Origin: Rhodospirillales bacterium
GTDB taxonomy: Bacteria > Pseudomonadota > Alphaproteobacteria > Rhodospirillales > SHVU01
Direction: 5' to 3'
DNA: 62,614 nt
Assembly: GCA_009691105.1 (NCBI GenBank)
Contig: SHVU01000011.1
Span: 1-62,614 of the forward strand
The notes under the pieces are model-generated. The model did not search any database and was not told the origin of the DNA. It worked only from the letters and a program-made list of their open reading frames with translations. Of this stretch, positions 9,686 through 17,958 are shown piece by piece (position 1 is the stretch's first letter; each line of letters starts with the position of its first letter). The position numbers and the translations under genes were made by a program.

Positions 9686-10111
9686 GTGGCCACGATCATG
9701 ATTCACACTCTGGAACACGCCCGCGCCGCGCTCGCCGCGGCCGAGGCGCTGGATCGACCGGTGACGGTGATTAGCGCTCCCGGGGCCGGGGCTTATCTTG
9801 GCGCCGGCGTGTTTCAAGCCATCGTCACCGCGGCGCGTCAGGATCATCCAAAGGCGCGTGCGACATTCGTTCTCGATTGCGCGCGCTATCCAGGCTACGC
9901 CTTGAATGCCTTTCGTCACGGTGTGGACGCGGTTCACGTGACCGTGACCCCCGATCTTCGTCGCCGCCTCGCTAGCATTGCCCGTCAATCCAAATCTCGC
10001 CTCGTCACACCGCGATGGCCGATCCTCGATCTTGCCAACGAAGCCGATGCTCCGGCCGCCTGTCGGCGGTGGCTGGGAGCCCGGCGAAACAAACGGACGC
10101 CCCATGGCTGA
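9686..10111 (+). CDS. Small conserved-looking protein between gap and thiE
   Basis: I do not recognise a named domain in this 141-aa product (GTG 9686; an ATG at 9698 is an alternative start). It looks like a compact alpha/beta fold, with TVISAPGAGAYLGAGVFQAIV near residues 27-47, then AFRHGVDAVHV and a short C-terminal helix ending in CRRWLGARR. Composition and codon use match its neighbours, and its stop overlaps the thiE start by 8 bp, so it is probably translated and coupled to thiE. A metabolic accessory role is a guess from position only. Confidence 0.7.
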   Translation: MATIMIHTLEHARAALAAAEALDRPVTVISAPGAGAYLGAGVFQAIVTAARQDHPKARATFVLDCARYPGYALNAFRHGVDAVHVTVTPDLRRRLASIARQSKSRLVTPRWPILDLANEADAPAACRRWLGARRNKRTPHG

Positions 10112-10736
10112 ATGCCGTCTTTATCTCGTGACACCCGCCACGCTCGATCCCGAGACCTTCGCGCCAAAGCTCACGGCGGCTCTCGATGCCGGCGACGTCG
10201 CCTCGGTGCAGCTTCGTCTCAAGAACGTCGACGACGACGCGATCCGTCACGCCGCACGCGTCCTGATGCCGATTGTCCACGCGCACGACGCGGCGTTCAT
10301 TCTGAACGACAACCCGGTGTTGGCGGCCGAACTCGGCTGTGACGGCGTGCATATCGGACAAAGCGACGGCTCCTACGCCGACGCCCGAGCCGCTGTCGGA
10401 GCCGGCGCGGCGGTGGGGGTGACCTGCCACAACTCCAGCCATTTCGCGATGGAAGCGGCGGAAAACGGTGCCGACTACGTCGCGTTCGGGGCCTTCTATC
10501 CGACCGCCACGAAGGACAGCGGCTACCGGGCCGAGCCCGAAGTCCTCGAATGGTGGAGCGGATACACCGTCATTCCCTGCGTCGCCATCGGCGGGATCAC
10601 GCCCGAGAATTGCGAGCCTTTAGTCGTGGCCGGTGCCGATTTCCTCGCCGTCGTCTCGGCAGTGTGGGATCATCCCGCCGGACCCGCGGTCGCGGTCCGC
10701 AGCTTCATCGAAGCCATCGCCCGCGCCGAGAGCTGA
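10104..10736 (+). CDS. thiE: Thiamine phosphate synthase family protein
   Basis: TIM-barrel enzyme joining HMP-pyrophosphate and the thiazole phosphate. ATG 10104 gives MAECRLYLVTP (210 aa). ThiE signatures seen in order: VQLRLKN (pyrophosphate/substrate strand), ILNDNPVLA, DGVHIGQSDGSY, GVTCHNSS, YVAFGAFYPTATKDSG and the phosphate-binding IGGITPENCE. The ThiE IGxSxH motif is changed to GVTCHNS, so the protein could be a ThiE paralogue and not the main synthase. It overlaps the preceding small gene by 8 bp. Confidence 0.85.
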   Translation: MAECRLYLVTPATLDPETFAPKLTAALDAGDVASVQLRLKNVDDDAIRHAARVLMPIVHAHDAAFILNDNPVLAAELGCDGVHIGQSDGSYADARAAVGAGAAVGVTCHNSSHFAMEAAENGADYVAFGAFYPTATKDSGYRAEPEVLEWWSGYTVIPCVAIGGITPENCEPLVVAGADFLAVVSAVWDHPAGPAVAVRSFIEAIARAES

Positions 10737-10810
10737 TTCTAAAGCGGCTTTGCCACCCCCGGCGGACCTGCTAGGGTCCGCGCCCGAAAAATCGACGGAC
10801 TTCAAACACC

Positions 10811-11380
10811 ATGAAAATCGACGGCAATCAGCTTCGCACCGGCATGATCATCGAGTACCAGGGCAAGCTCTGGCGCGTCGCGAACTACAAACACGTTCGG
10901 ACCGGCATGGGTCGCGCCTATCTGCAGGTCGAGCTCAAGGACATCAAAACCGGCACCAAACTGAACGATCGCTTCCGCTCTGAAGAAGCCGTCGAGCGCG
11001 TTCAGCTCGACTCCCGGAAATACCAGTATCTGTTCGCCGACGAGCACAGCTACACCTTCATGGACACCGAAACCTTCGACCAGATCGTCCTCGATAAAAG
11101 CGTGATCGACGACGAACAGGCGCGCTTCCTGAAAGACGGCATGGAAGTGACGATCGAGTCCTACGAAGAGAAGCCGATCTCGATGCAGCTGCCGGACACC
11201 GTGATCCTGCAGGTGACCGAAGCGGATGCTGTCGTGAAGCGCCAGACGGCGTCGTCGTCCTACAAGCCGGCGTTGCTCGAAAACGGTTTGCGCGTCCTGG
11301 TCCCGCCTCACATCGAGACCGGCACCCTGATCGTCGTCAACACAGCCGAAGCGACCTACGTCGAACGCGCTAAGGACTAA
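10811..11380 (+). CDS. efp: Translation elongation factor P, Met at the modification-loop tip
   Basis: EF-P rescues ribosomes stalled at polyproline stretches. The 189-aa product is full length, with a KOW-like N-domain (1-63), a middle OB domain and the C-terminal OB domain ending VVNTAEATYVERAKD. The conserved SSYKPA and LENGLRVLVPPHIETGT elements are present. Unusually, the domain I loop reads R-T-G-M33-G-R. Lysine (beta-lysylated) or arginine (rhamnosylated) normally occupies that tip, as in P-G-K-G. The codon is ATG at 10907-10909. The rest of the protein is well conserved, so it is likely functional with an unmodified tip. suhB follows 14 bp later. Confidence 0.96.
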   Translation: MKIDGNQLRTGMIIEYQGKLWRVANYKHVRTGMGRAYLQVELKDIKTGTKLNDRFRSEEAVERVQLDSRKYQYLFADEHSYTFMDTETFDQIVLDKSVIDDEQARFLKDGMEVTIESYEEKPISMQLPDTVILQVTEADAVVKRQTASSSYKPALLENGLRVLVPPHIETGTLIVVNTAEATYVERAKD

Positions 11381-11394
11381 GAGCGGACCACCGG

Positions 11395-12186
11395 ATGGCC
11401 ACCCGCTCGGCCCTTATCAACGTCATGACCGACGCCGCCCGCAAGGCCGGGCGGAAGCTGATCCGCGACTTCGGCGAAGTCGAGCATCTGCAAGTCTCGC
11501 GCAAAGGTCCGGCGGATTTCGTCTCGAACGCCGACCGCCGCGCCGAAGGAATCCTCTTCAAGGAATTATCGAAAGTCCGTCCGAGGTACGGCTTCCTCAT
11601 GGAAGAGCGCGGCGTCATCGTCGGCAGCGACACCAGCAATCGCTGGATCGTCGATCCGCTCGACGGTACGACCAATTTTCTGCACGGCATTCCCCACTTC
11701 TGCGTGTCGATCGCCCTTGAGCGCGACGGCGAACTGATTGCCGGTGTTATCTACCAGCCCGTCACCGACGAAATGTATTGGGCGGAGAAAGGCACCGGCG
11801 CGCATATGAACGATCGCCGCCTGCGGGTCTCGGCGCGCACCGACTTCGCGGATTGCGTGTTCGCGACCGGCATTCCGTTCAAAGGTGAGCCACACCACGA
11901 GACCTTCCGCCGCCAGCTTGGCAAGGTGATGGCGGCGTCGGCGGGCGTGCGACGCATGGGTTCGGCCGCCCTCGATCTCGCCTACGTCGCCGCCGGACGC
12001 TGCGACGGGTATTGGGAAATGCTCGTTCATCCGTGGGACGTTGCGGCCGGCATCGTGATCCTGCGTGAAGCCGGCGGCCTCGCGACCGACATCGACGGCG
12101 ATGACGGAATTATTTCTAAGGGCAGCATCATCGCGACCAACGGCAATGTCATGGGCCCTCTCGCAGAGATGCTTCGGAGCGCCTGA
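11395..12186 (+). CDS. suhB: Inositol monophosphatase family protein (SuhB)
   Basis: Mg-dependent sugar or inositol phosphatase; SuhB also takes part in rRNA antitermination in E. coli. The 263-aa product shows the metal site E-E-R-G (FLMEERG), the main signature WIVDPLDGTTNFLHGIPHF near residues 83-101, and the C-terminal WDVAAGIVILREAGG motif with its metal-binding Asp. It is 14 bp downstream of efp and probably co-transcribed; efp-suhB adjacency is common in alphaproteobacteria. Confidence 0.94.
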   Translation: MATRSALINVMTDAARKAGRKLIRDFGEVEHLQVSRKGPADFVSNADRRAEGILFKELSKVRPRYGFLMEERGVIVGSDTSNRWIVDPLDGTTNFLHGIPHFCVSIALERDGELIAGVIYQPVTDEMYWAEKGTGAHMNDRRLRVSARTDFADCVFATGIPFKGEPHHETFRRQLGKVMAASAGVRRMGSAALDLAYVAAGRCDGYWEMLVHPWDVAAGIVILREAGGLATDIDGDDGIISKGSIIATNGNVMGPLAEMLRSA

Positions 12187-12318
12187 AGATTAGGTCTTTG
12201 CACCCATGTCCTCGGCCGCGAATCGGTTGTCGGCGGCTCTAGGCTTGGCTAAGGTGATTCCCAGCGAATCCGTGGGCTTGGCCTGCGGTGGGCTAGAACT
12301 GGGAAACGGAGGGCACCA

Positions 12319-13329
12319 ATGAGCGTGCTCCAAGCAAAAATCGGCACTATGCCGCTTCATCGTCTGCTGTTTGTCGCCGGCGCTCTGAGCGCCTCGGTCC
12401 TGGCGAGCGCAGCGGCGCAAGCACAGATCGCCTACGGGAATGCCGATCCAAGCGTCATCGTCGATCTCAGCGTTCTCGACGACGGCGGTTTCGTAATGTC
12501 GGCACCGAGTGCGGCGCCGCGACCCGGCGTATCCGTGGCGCCCGGCTCTATGGTGCCCGGCCAGCCGCGCCTCTTGATGCCCAGTTCCCAGACCCCAACC
12601 TCGACCCTTCACGTCGCGCCGCCAATGACCGAGCGTCGCTCTGTCGCGCGCGCGCCGGCCGCGGAACGTCCTGCCGCAGCACCACGACCCACACCACCCA
12701 CCGCCGCGGCACCCACGGCGATCATTCCACCGGCAGCGCCCGCGCGGCCTTCAGCTCCGGTCGTCGCGGCAGTGCCGTCCACGCCTTCGCCGGCTGCGCC
12801 CGTTACACCGCCTGCGGCAACAGCCACGCTGTCGGCCCCGCCACCGCCACCCACCCTCGCGCCCGCACCGACGCCGCGACAGACGTCGATCGCCCGCGTC
12901 GAGCCACCGCCTCCGCCCCCACCGGTTGCGCCGCCCGCCGCGGCGCCGCGCACCGAAGAGCGCCCGGCCAAGCACGCGGCGCGTCCGGCCGTCGCGCCCG
13001 ACGCTGTAAAAGGTCCGGCTCCGGCGATGAGTGTCCCGTTCGGCACCGATGCATCGCGTGTCCCGCCGGCCGCCCAAGAACAGCTCAAGACCCTCGCCGG
13101 CCAGATCAAGGATAAAGCGGACTCGCGAATTCAGCTCGTTGCCTACGCGAGCGGCGACGAATTGACCTCAAGCCGGGCCCGCCGACTGTCCTTGTCACGG
13201 GCGCTGGCTGTCCGGTCGCTTCTGATCGACCTCGGCGTTCGTTCGACCCGTATCGACGTTCGGGCGTTGGGCGACAAGGCAGCCGACGATCCCCAGAACC
13301 GGGTCGACGTAATCGTCACCGAACGCTAA
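12319..13329 (+). CDS. Secreted Pro/Ala-rich protein with OmpA-like C-terminus
   Basis: 336 aa. A signal peptide (residues about 1-36, cleavage after A-A-A-Q-A-Q) is followed by a very long low-complexity Pro/Ala/Thr-rich region (about 60-225) and an OmpA-like peptidoglycan-binding domain (about 235-336). The latter includes RARRLSLSRALAVRSLLIDLGV and the R-I-D-V-R-A-L-G-D strand. The usual acidic GHTD motif is altered to AYASGDE, so peptidoglycan binding may be weakened. It heads a run with the MotA-like and MotB-like genes downstream (28-bp gaps), suggesting a shared envelope function. 12187-12318 upstream holds no gene that I can see. Confidence 0.85.
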   Translation: MSVLQAKIGTMPLHRLLFVAGALSASVLASAAAQAQIAYGNADPSVIVDLSVLDDGGFVMSAPSAAPRPGVSVAPGSMVPGQPRLLMPSSQTPTSTLHVAPPMTERRSVARAPAAERPAAAPRPTPPTAAAPTAIIPPAAPARPSAPVVAAVPSTPSPAAPVTPPAATATLSAPPPPPTLAPAPTPRQTSIARVEPPPPPPPVAPPAAAPRTEERPAKHAARPAVAPDAVKGPAPAMSVPFGTDASRVPPAAQEQLKTLAGQIKDKADSRIQLVAYASGDELTSSRARRLSLSRALAVRSLLIDLGVRSTRIDVRALGDKAADDPQNRVDVIVTER

Positions 13330-13356
13330 CGCGACCCGCGGGAGGGCAATCCGTCC

Positions 13357-14499
13357 ATGGCTCAGCCACGGCGCTACCTCATCCGCATGATCGTATTCTT
13401 GGCGGCCGTCGGCGTGATTGCGATCGCGCTGATCGGTTCGCTCAGCAATGCCTTCATGGCCAATCCGTTGCTCAACGGCTTGATTGCCGGCGTCTTTGCG
13501 CTGGGCGTTGGCTACAACATCCGCCAAGTCTTGATCTTGTCTCCCGAAGTGGCGTGGCTGGAGACGTTCAAACGCGATCAACCGTCCCTCTCCCGCATTC
13601 CGCCGCCGCGCCTCCTCGCGCCGATGGCGACCATGCTTGGCGAGCGACGCAATCAACTCAAACTGTCGGCGCTGTCGATGCGCTCGCTGCTCGACGGGAT
13701 CGCGTCGCGCCTCGAGGAATCGCGCGATCTCTCCCGCTACACCGTCGGCCTGCTCATCTTCCTCGGTTTGCTCGGCACGTTCTGGGGATTGCTGCTGACG
13801 ATGGAGTCGATCCGCGGCGTGATCGGCGGCCTCACCGTTGGATCCGGGGACGTCTCGGCGATCTTTGCCAACATCAAGAACGGCCTGGCCGCGCCGCTGG
13901 GTGGCATGGGTACGGCGTTCTCGACGTCGATGTTCGGCCTTGCCGGTTCTCTGGTCCTGGGATTTCTGGATCTGCAAGCCGGCCAAGCCCAGAACCGCTT
14001 CTACAACGATCTCGAAGACTGGCTGTCGAGCGTCACGCGGCTGTCGAGCGGCGCGCTGTCGGGCGAAGGCGAACAGTCGGTGCCCGCCTATGTTCAGGCC
14101 CTCCTCGAACAAAGCGCCGAAAGCCTCGAGAATTTGCAACGGACACTGGCTCGTGGCGAAGAAGGCCGAAGCACCGCGAACGAAAACATCATGGCGTTGG
14201 TGTCCAAGCTCCAGACGCTGACCGACCACATGCGGACTCAACAATCCCTGATGATGCGGCTGGCCGAAAGCCAGTTGGAGTTGAAGCCGATTCTGAGCAA
14301 GCTCGCGAGCTTCGCGCAACCGGCGACGACATCGCTCGACGATGCGACCCGCAGTCACATTCGCAACATCGACGTCTATCTGGGACGCTTGATCGAAGAG
14401 ATGAATTCGGGCCGCGAAGACACCGTTCAACAGATCCGGAGCGAGATCAAATTGCTCGCCCGCACGATCGCCGCGACCGCGGACGACACGCGCCGTTGA
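13357..14499 (+). CDS. MotA/TolQ/ExbB-like inner-membrane protein
   Basis: 380 aa with four apparent membrane segments: about 8-29, 37-57, 129-152 (FLGLLGTFWGLLLTMESI) and 183-206 (GMGTAFSTSMFGLAGSLVLG). The last two resemble the channel helices of MotA/ExbB. A long charged, coiled-coil-rich C-terminal tail (about 240-380) extends beyond the membrane part. The next gene encodes a MotB-like peptidoglycan-binding partner, so the pair probably forms an ion-driven stator-like complex. No flagellar genes are nearby. What it drives is unknown to me. Confidence 0.82.
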   Translation: MAQPRRYLIRMIVFLAAVGVIAIALIGSLSNAFMANPLLNGLIAGVFALGVGYNIRQVLILSPEVAWLETFKRDQPSLSRIPPPRLLAPMATMLGERRNQLKLSALSMRSLLDGIASRLEESRDLSRYTVGLLIFLGLLGTFWGLLLTMESIRGVIGGLTVGSGDVSAIFANIKNGLAAPLGGMGTAFSTSMFGLAGSLVLGFLDLQAGQAQNRFYNDLEDWLSSVTRLSSGALSGEGEQSVPAYVQALLEQSAESLENLQRTLARGEEGRSTANENIMALVSKLQTLTDHMRTQQSLMMRLAESQLELKPILSKLASFAQPATTSLDDATRSHIRNIDVYLGRLIEEMNSGREDTVQQIRSEIKLLARTIAATADDTRR

Positions 14500-14527
14500 G
14501 CCGCACTATGCGTAGGACGCCGACACC

Positions 14528-15700
14528 ATGACCGCGCTGAGCCGTCGGGCTCGTCGCACGGTCGACATTTGGCCGGGCTTCGTCGACGCCTTATCGACGC
14601 TGCTGATGGCCTTCGTCTTCGTGCTGATGGTGTTCGTGCTGGCGCAGTTCTTCCTTACCGAGGCGTTGTCGGGACGCGACCAGGCCTTGTCGCGCCTGCA
14701 AGGACAGATGGCGGAGCTCGCCGATATTCTGGCGCTGGAACGGACGACGACCCAGGAGCTTAGCCTCGACGTGGCGCGTCTTTCGAGCGAATTGCAGGCG
14801 TCGGTCGCCGGCCGCGACGCCATGCGGGCCACGCTCCAGGCCATCGGCATCAAAACCGAAGGACTGGAACGCGAGTTGGCGGGTGCTCAGCAGACGATCG
14901 TGTTGGACAAGGCGCGCATCGAAAAATCCGAAGCCGAAGCCTCGGCATTGCTGTCCCAAATCGCGACTCTGCGTGCGCTGCGCGAAGAATTGGAACGCGA
15001 CATCGCAAGCAAAGCCCAAGCGATCGACCAAAACCAGAAAGCCCTGATCGCCGAGAGGGAACTTTCGGAAAGCGCCCGCGCCCAGGTCGCGCTTCTCAAT
15101 CGTCAGATCGCCGCCATGCGCCAACAGATGGCGCAGATCCAGGAACTTCTCGACGCCAAGGAAAAAGAGGCGGCCGATCAAAAGATTCAAGTCACGACGC
15201 TGGGCTCGCGCTTAAACGCGGCCCTGGCAGGCCGGGTCCAGGAGCTCAATCGTTATCGTTCTGAATTTTTTGGACGCCTCCGCGAAGTCCTCGGCGATCG
15301 TCCCGGCATCCGCATCGTCGGGGATCGCTTCGTCTTCCAGTCCGAAGTGCTGTTTGGAACCGGCTCAGCGGAGCTGGGTGAGGGCGGTCGCGAACAGATG
15401 GCGTCGTTGGCCGCGACGTTGCGGGAACTTGCCCCGATGATCCCGAACGATCTCAATTGGGTGCTCGAAGTCGACGGTCATACCGACTCGGTGCCGATTT
15501 CGACTGCCAAGTATCCATCGAACTGGGAATTATCGACCGACCGCGCGATTTCGGTGTTGAAGTACTTGATCTCCGAGGGCATCTCTCCGAACCGACTGGC
15601 CGCCGCTGGCTTTGGCGAATTCCAGCCGATCGAGGCGCGCGACGACGAGATCGCTCGGCGGCGTAACCGCCGCATCGAAATCAAACTGACCCAGCGCTAA
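14528..15700 (+). CDS. MotB/OmpA-like peptidoglycan-binding protein with long coiled coil
   Basis: 390 aa. A short cytoplasmic N-terminus (VDIWPGFVDALSTLLMAFVF) leads into one membrane helix (about 20-45) with the acidic residue in PGFVDALS, comparable to the MotB/ZorB plug region. A long coiled coil (about 50-240) follows, then an OmpA/MotB peptidoglycan-binding domain (about 255-390) with VDGHTDSVPI, STDRAISVLKYL, ISPNRLAAAGFGE and RRNRRIEIKL. It is the presumed partner of the MotA-like protein 28 bp upstream. Confidence 0.86.
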   Translation: MTALSRRARRTVDIWPGFVDALSTLLMAFVFVLMVFVLAQFFLTEALSGRDQALSRLQGQMAELADILALERTTTQELSLDVARLSSELQASVAGRDAMRATLQAIGIKTEGLERELAGAQQTIVLDKARIEKSEAEASALLSQIATLRALREELERDIASKAQAIDQNQKALIAERELSESARAQVALLNRQIAAMRQQMAQIQELLDAKEKEAADQKIQVTTLGSRLNAALAGRVQELNRYRSEFFGRLREVLGDRPGIRIVGDRFVFQSEVLFGTGSAELGEGGREQMASLAATLRELAPMIPNDLNWVLEVDGHTDSVPISTAKYPSNWELSTDRAISVLKYLISEGISPNRLAAAGFGEFQPIEARDDEIARRRNRRIEIKLTQR

Positions 15701-15724
15701 ACAACAGGCGGCGGACGAGTTGGT

Positions 15725-16888
15725 ATGACGTCGACCCGTCAGATGGTCGTCTTGTTCACGGTCGTTACCGTCGATCTCATCGGCTTCGGGATCATGATCC
15801 CGCTGCTGCCGTTTCTTGCCGAGCGCTATCACGCGACGCCGGCCGAGGTCGGCCTTCTCTTCGCTGCGTATTCCTTGGCGCAGTTCATCGCGTCGCCGCT
15901 GTGGGGTCGCTGGAGCGATCGACGCGGGCGAAAACCCGTCCTGATCATCGGGCTTGTCGGCGCCGCCCTGTCCTATGTCTGGCTCGGCTTCGCGGACAGC
16001 CTCGTCGAGATCTTTGCGGCACGGACGCTAGCCGGACTGATGGCTGGCAACCTTGCGGCAGCGCTCGCCCTCGCTTCCGACATCACGTCGGCTCACAACC
16101 GCGCGCGCGGGATGGGCGTGATCGGCGCGGCCTTCGGAATTGGCTTCGTGGCGGGACCCGGGCTCGGCGGCTTTCTGACCGGCAGCGATCCACTGACAGC
16201 GAACTTCAGCCTGGCCGCTTTCACCGCCGCCGGGCTCACGAGCCTAGCCATCGTATTAGGCCTCGTCCTCTTGCCGCGCGAGGCGCCGCGCCCCGCGAAG
16301 GCCGAGCCGACAACCGGATATCTGCAAGGGATCAGTGTCGTTATCGCCCGCCCGACGATGGCGATCCTCGTCGGCCTTTCGTTTCTGACGACATTTGCCT
16401 TCGCCGGGATGGAAGCGACGTTCGCGCTCTGGACCGAGCGACGCTTCACCTGGGGGCCGGAGCAAAACGGCTATCTGTTCGCGCTGGTCGGATCGATGAG
16501 CGCGCTGGTGCAAGGTGTGCTGATCGGACCCTTGGCGCGGCGCTTGGGCGAAGGTCGCCTGGTCCTGATTGGTACGGCCATCCTCGGATTGGGAAGCGCC
16601 CTCCTTCCGTTCTGCCCGACGCCCGTGTGGCTTTTTCTCGACATGATCGGTCTCGTGCTGGGATTCAGCCTTGTCCTGCCGTCGCTCAACAGCCTGATTT
16701 CGCAAGCCGCCAGCAGCGGCGAAGTCGGGCAGGCCTTGGGCGTCGCGCGGTCCGCAGCGACGCTGGCTCGCGCCGCCGGACCGATGCTCGCCGGCTTCGC
16801 TTTTGCCGGTTTCGGGATGGATTGGCCCTTTTGGATTTCGGCCGTAATCCTGCTTGGCGCGGTCGGAATGGCCTACCGTTTACGTTAG
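15725..16888 (+). CDS. Major facilitator superfamily transporter, TetA-like
   Basis: 387-aa protein with about 12 hydrophobic segments. MFS motif A is seen twice: GRWSDRRGRKPVLIIG after TM2, and a degenerate copy near residue 260. The early DLIGFGIMIPLLPFLAERY and the GAAFGIGFVAGPGLGGFL motif C are typical of drug:H+ antiporters of the TetA/DHA1 group. No linked regulator is seen. Substrate cannot be read from the sequence. It begins 24 bp after the MotB-like gene and may be read from the same transcript. Confidence 0.9.
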   Translation: MTSTRQMVVLFTVVTVDLIGFGIMIPLLPFLAERYHATPAEVGLLFAAYSLAQFIASPLWGRWSDRRGRKPVLIIGLVGAALSYVWLGFADSLVEIFAARTLAGLMAGNLAAALALASDITSAHNRARGMGVIGAAFGIGFVAGPGLGGFLTGSDPLTANFSLAAFTAAGLTSLAIVLGLVLLPREAPRPAKAEPTTGYLQGISVVIARPTMAILVGLSFLTTFAFAGMEATFALWTERRFTWGPEQNGYLFALVGSMSALVQGVLIGPLARRLGEGRLVLIGTAILGLGSALLPFCPTPVWLFLDMIGLVLGFSLVLPSLNSLISQAASSGEVGQALGVARSAATLARAAGPMLAGFAFAGFGMDWPFWISAVILLGAVGMAYRLR

Positions 16889-16904
16889 CGCCATTCCGTC
16901 GGTC

Positions 16905-16933
16905 TTGAACCGGCGCGGAAGCTCGTCTATAGA
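16905..16933 (+). promoter_or_regulatory. Sigma70-type promoter for rpmE
   Basis: TTGAAC (16905-16910), a 17-nt spacer and TATAGA (16928-16933) predict a start near 16940, about 24 nt before the rpmE start codon. Confidence 0.6.
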
Positions 16934-16963
16934 AGGCCCCGCAAAAAACGACAGGCGGACGCC

Positions 16964-17188
16964 GTGAAAAAAGACATTCATCCAGACTATCACGAAATCA
17001 ACGTCGTCATGACCGACGGGACGACGCTGAAGACGCGTTCGACGTACGGGAAGCCCGGCGATACCCTCAAGCTCGACATCGACCCGCGGACGCATTCGGC
17101 CTGGACCGGGGTTCACCGCTTGTCCGATAGCGGCGGCCAGGTCGCCAAATTCAAGAAGCGCTTCCAGAACATCGCCATCAAAGGCTGA
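16964..17188 (+). CDS. rpmE: 50S ribosomal protein L31
   Basis: 74-aa basic protein starting at GTG 16964 ([19 protein letters not shown]), the alphaproteobacterial L31 form. Cysteines for zinc are absent (C-minus type). The C-terminal [15 protein letters not shown] is conserved. It has its own promoter candidate upstream. GC-rich hairpins lie just downstream (17195-17215 and 17233-17253) without a T-run. Confidence 0.95.
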   Translation: MKKDIHPDYHEINVVMTDGTTLKTRSTYGKPGDTLKLDIDPRTHSAWTGVHRLSDSGGQVAKFKKRFQNIAIKG

Positions 17189-17438
17189 CGTTCGCCGCCT
17201 CGCTACGGCGAGGGTTCAGAGATTCAACCCGTTGGCCCGCATCCGGGCCCACGACGTACTACTACGTGTATTTGTCATATCTGAATCTCGATCCACTATA
17301 CATAGTGGGTCGCCATTTCGCCTTATTGAGCGAAAATCTTCCCAAGATTTGTGGTTCTCCATGAATCGCAATATGTTATTCTGGGATTTGGATCAACTTT
17401 CGCAACGTCGTCATGCGCAGCCCTAGCTGGCGCCGCGG
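17189..17438. other. AT-richer intergenic patch with a perfect palindrome
   Basis: This stretch is visibly lower in GC than its surroundings. It contains a 7-bp perfect inverted repeat with a 2-bp centre, CCACTATACATAGTGG at 17293-17308, a possible repressor operator or small hairpin. Short frames here (for example ATG 17361 to 17426) have no recognisable content. A hydrophobic frame from GTG 17351 might be a displaced N-terminus of the Pro-rich ORF downstream. Confidence 0.45.
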
Positions 17439-17858
17439 GTGGACCGATCGCGTTCGAAGAAGAATCAAAGGCCGTCGCGATCAATCCGACACCGGCCCAG
17501 GCTCCCGCCGCCCGCTGCCGCCCGTCCCGCCCCGGCGCGACCTGGCGCGGTGCGTCCGACAGTGACTGTCGCCCCGCGTCCCGCGCCTCGCCCCGGAAAC
17601 GGTCAGGCGGTGCGTCCCGGCACTCAACAAGCGGCCCCTGCCCCGGCCGGCGTCACGGTTCGTGCCGCTGCGCCTCAAGGCGGGCCCAACGTGACCGCAC
17701 GACCCGTCGTGGCCCGTGCCGCCGCGCCCGCCCCAGGCAATGGCGCGGCTCGACCGGCTCCGGCCCCCGCGGCCGCTGCCCCCCGTCCGGCAGCCCCGCC
17801 GCCTCGTCCCGCGGCTCCGCAGCCCGCGCCGACGACGCCGCCGCCCAACAAGCCCTAG
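17439..17858 (+). CDS. Pro/Ala-rich low-complexity ORF, possibly the 3' part of a frameshifted gene
   Basis: From GTG 17439 the frame encodes 139 residues composed almost wholly of Pro, Ala, Arg and Gly, with repeated A-A-P-R-P and P-A-P-A-P units, ending P-P-P-N-K-P. No domain is visible. In the plus-2 frame just upstream (17351 to about 17500) there is a more protein-like hydrophobic sequence, ILGFGSTFATSSCAALAGAA, that would run into the Pro-rich frame after a single-base shift. Either this is a short low-complexity protein, or a secreted Pro-rich protein broken by a frameshift. Low confidence in start and coding status. Confidence 0.35.
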   Translation: MDRSRSKKNQRPSRSIRHRPRLPPPAAARPAPARPGAVRPTVTVAPRPAPRPGNGQAVRPGTQQAAPAPAGVTVRAAAPQGGPNVTARPVVARAAAPAPGNGAARPAPAPAAAAPRPAAPPPRPAAPQPAPTTPPPNKP

Positions 17859-17885
17859 ACCGGAATTCTGGCCTAACTCCCGCCT

Positions 17886-17914
17886 CTTGACGAAAAGGGG
17901 CGCGCATCCCATTT
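17886..17914 (+). promoter_or_regulatory. RpoH (sigma32)-type heat-shock promoter for hsp20
   Basis: CTTGAC (17886-17891), a 15-nt spacer and TCCCATTT (17907-17914) closely match the CTTGAA / CCCCATTT pattern recognised by RpoH sigma factors. A start near 17921 would give a leader of about 117 nt that contains the thermometer hairpins. Confidence 0.7.
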
Positions 17915-17958
17915 CGTGGGTCGGCGCCGAATGCCTATTGCAGGGTTCGGTAGAGCCA

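Noticed and set aside
12319-15700. Zorya-type anti-phage system (ZorA/ZorB-like pair)
   Set aside because: MotA/MotB-like genes are present but no ZorC, ZorD or ZorE-type effector follows; the next genes are an MFS transporter and rpmE.
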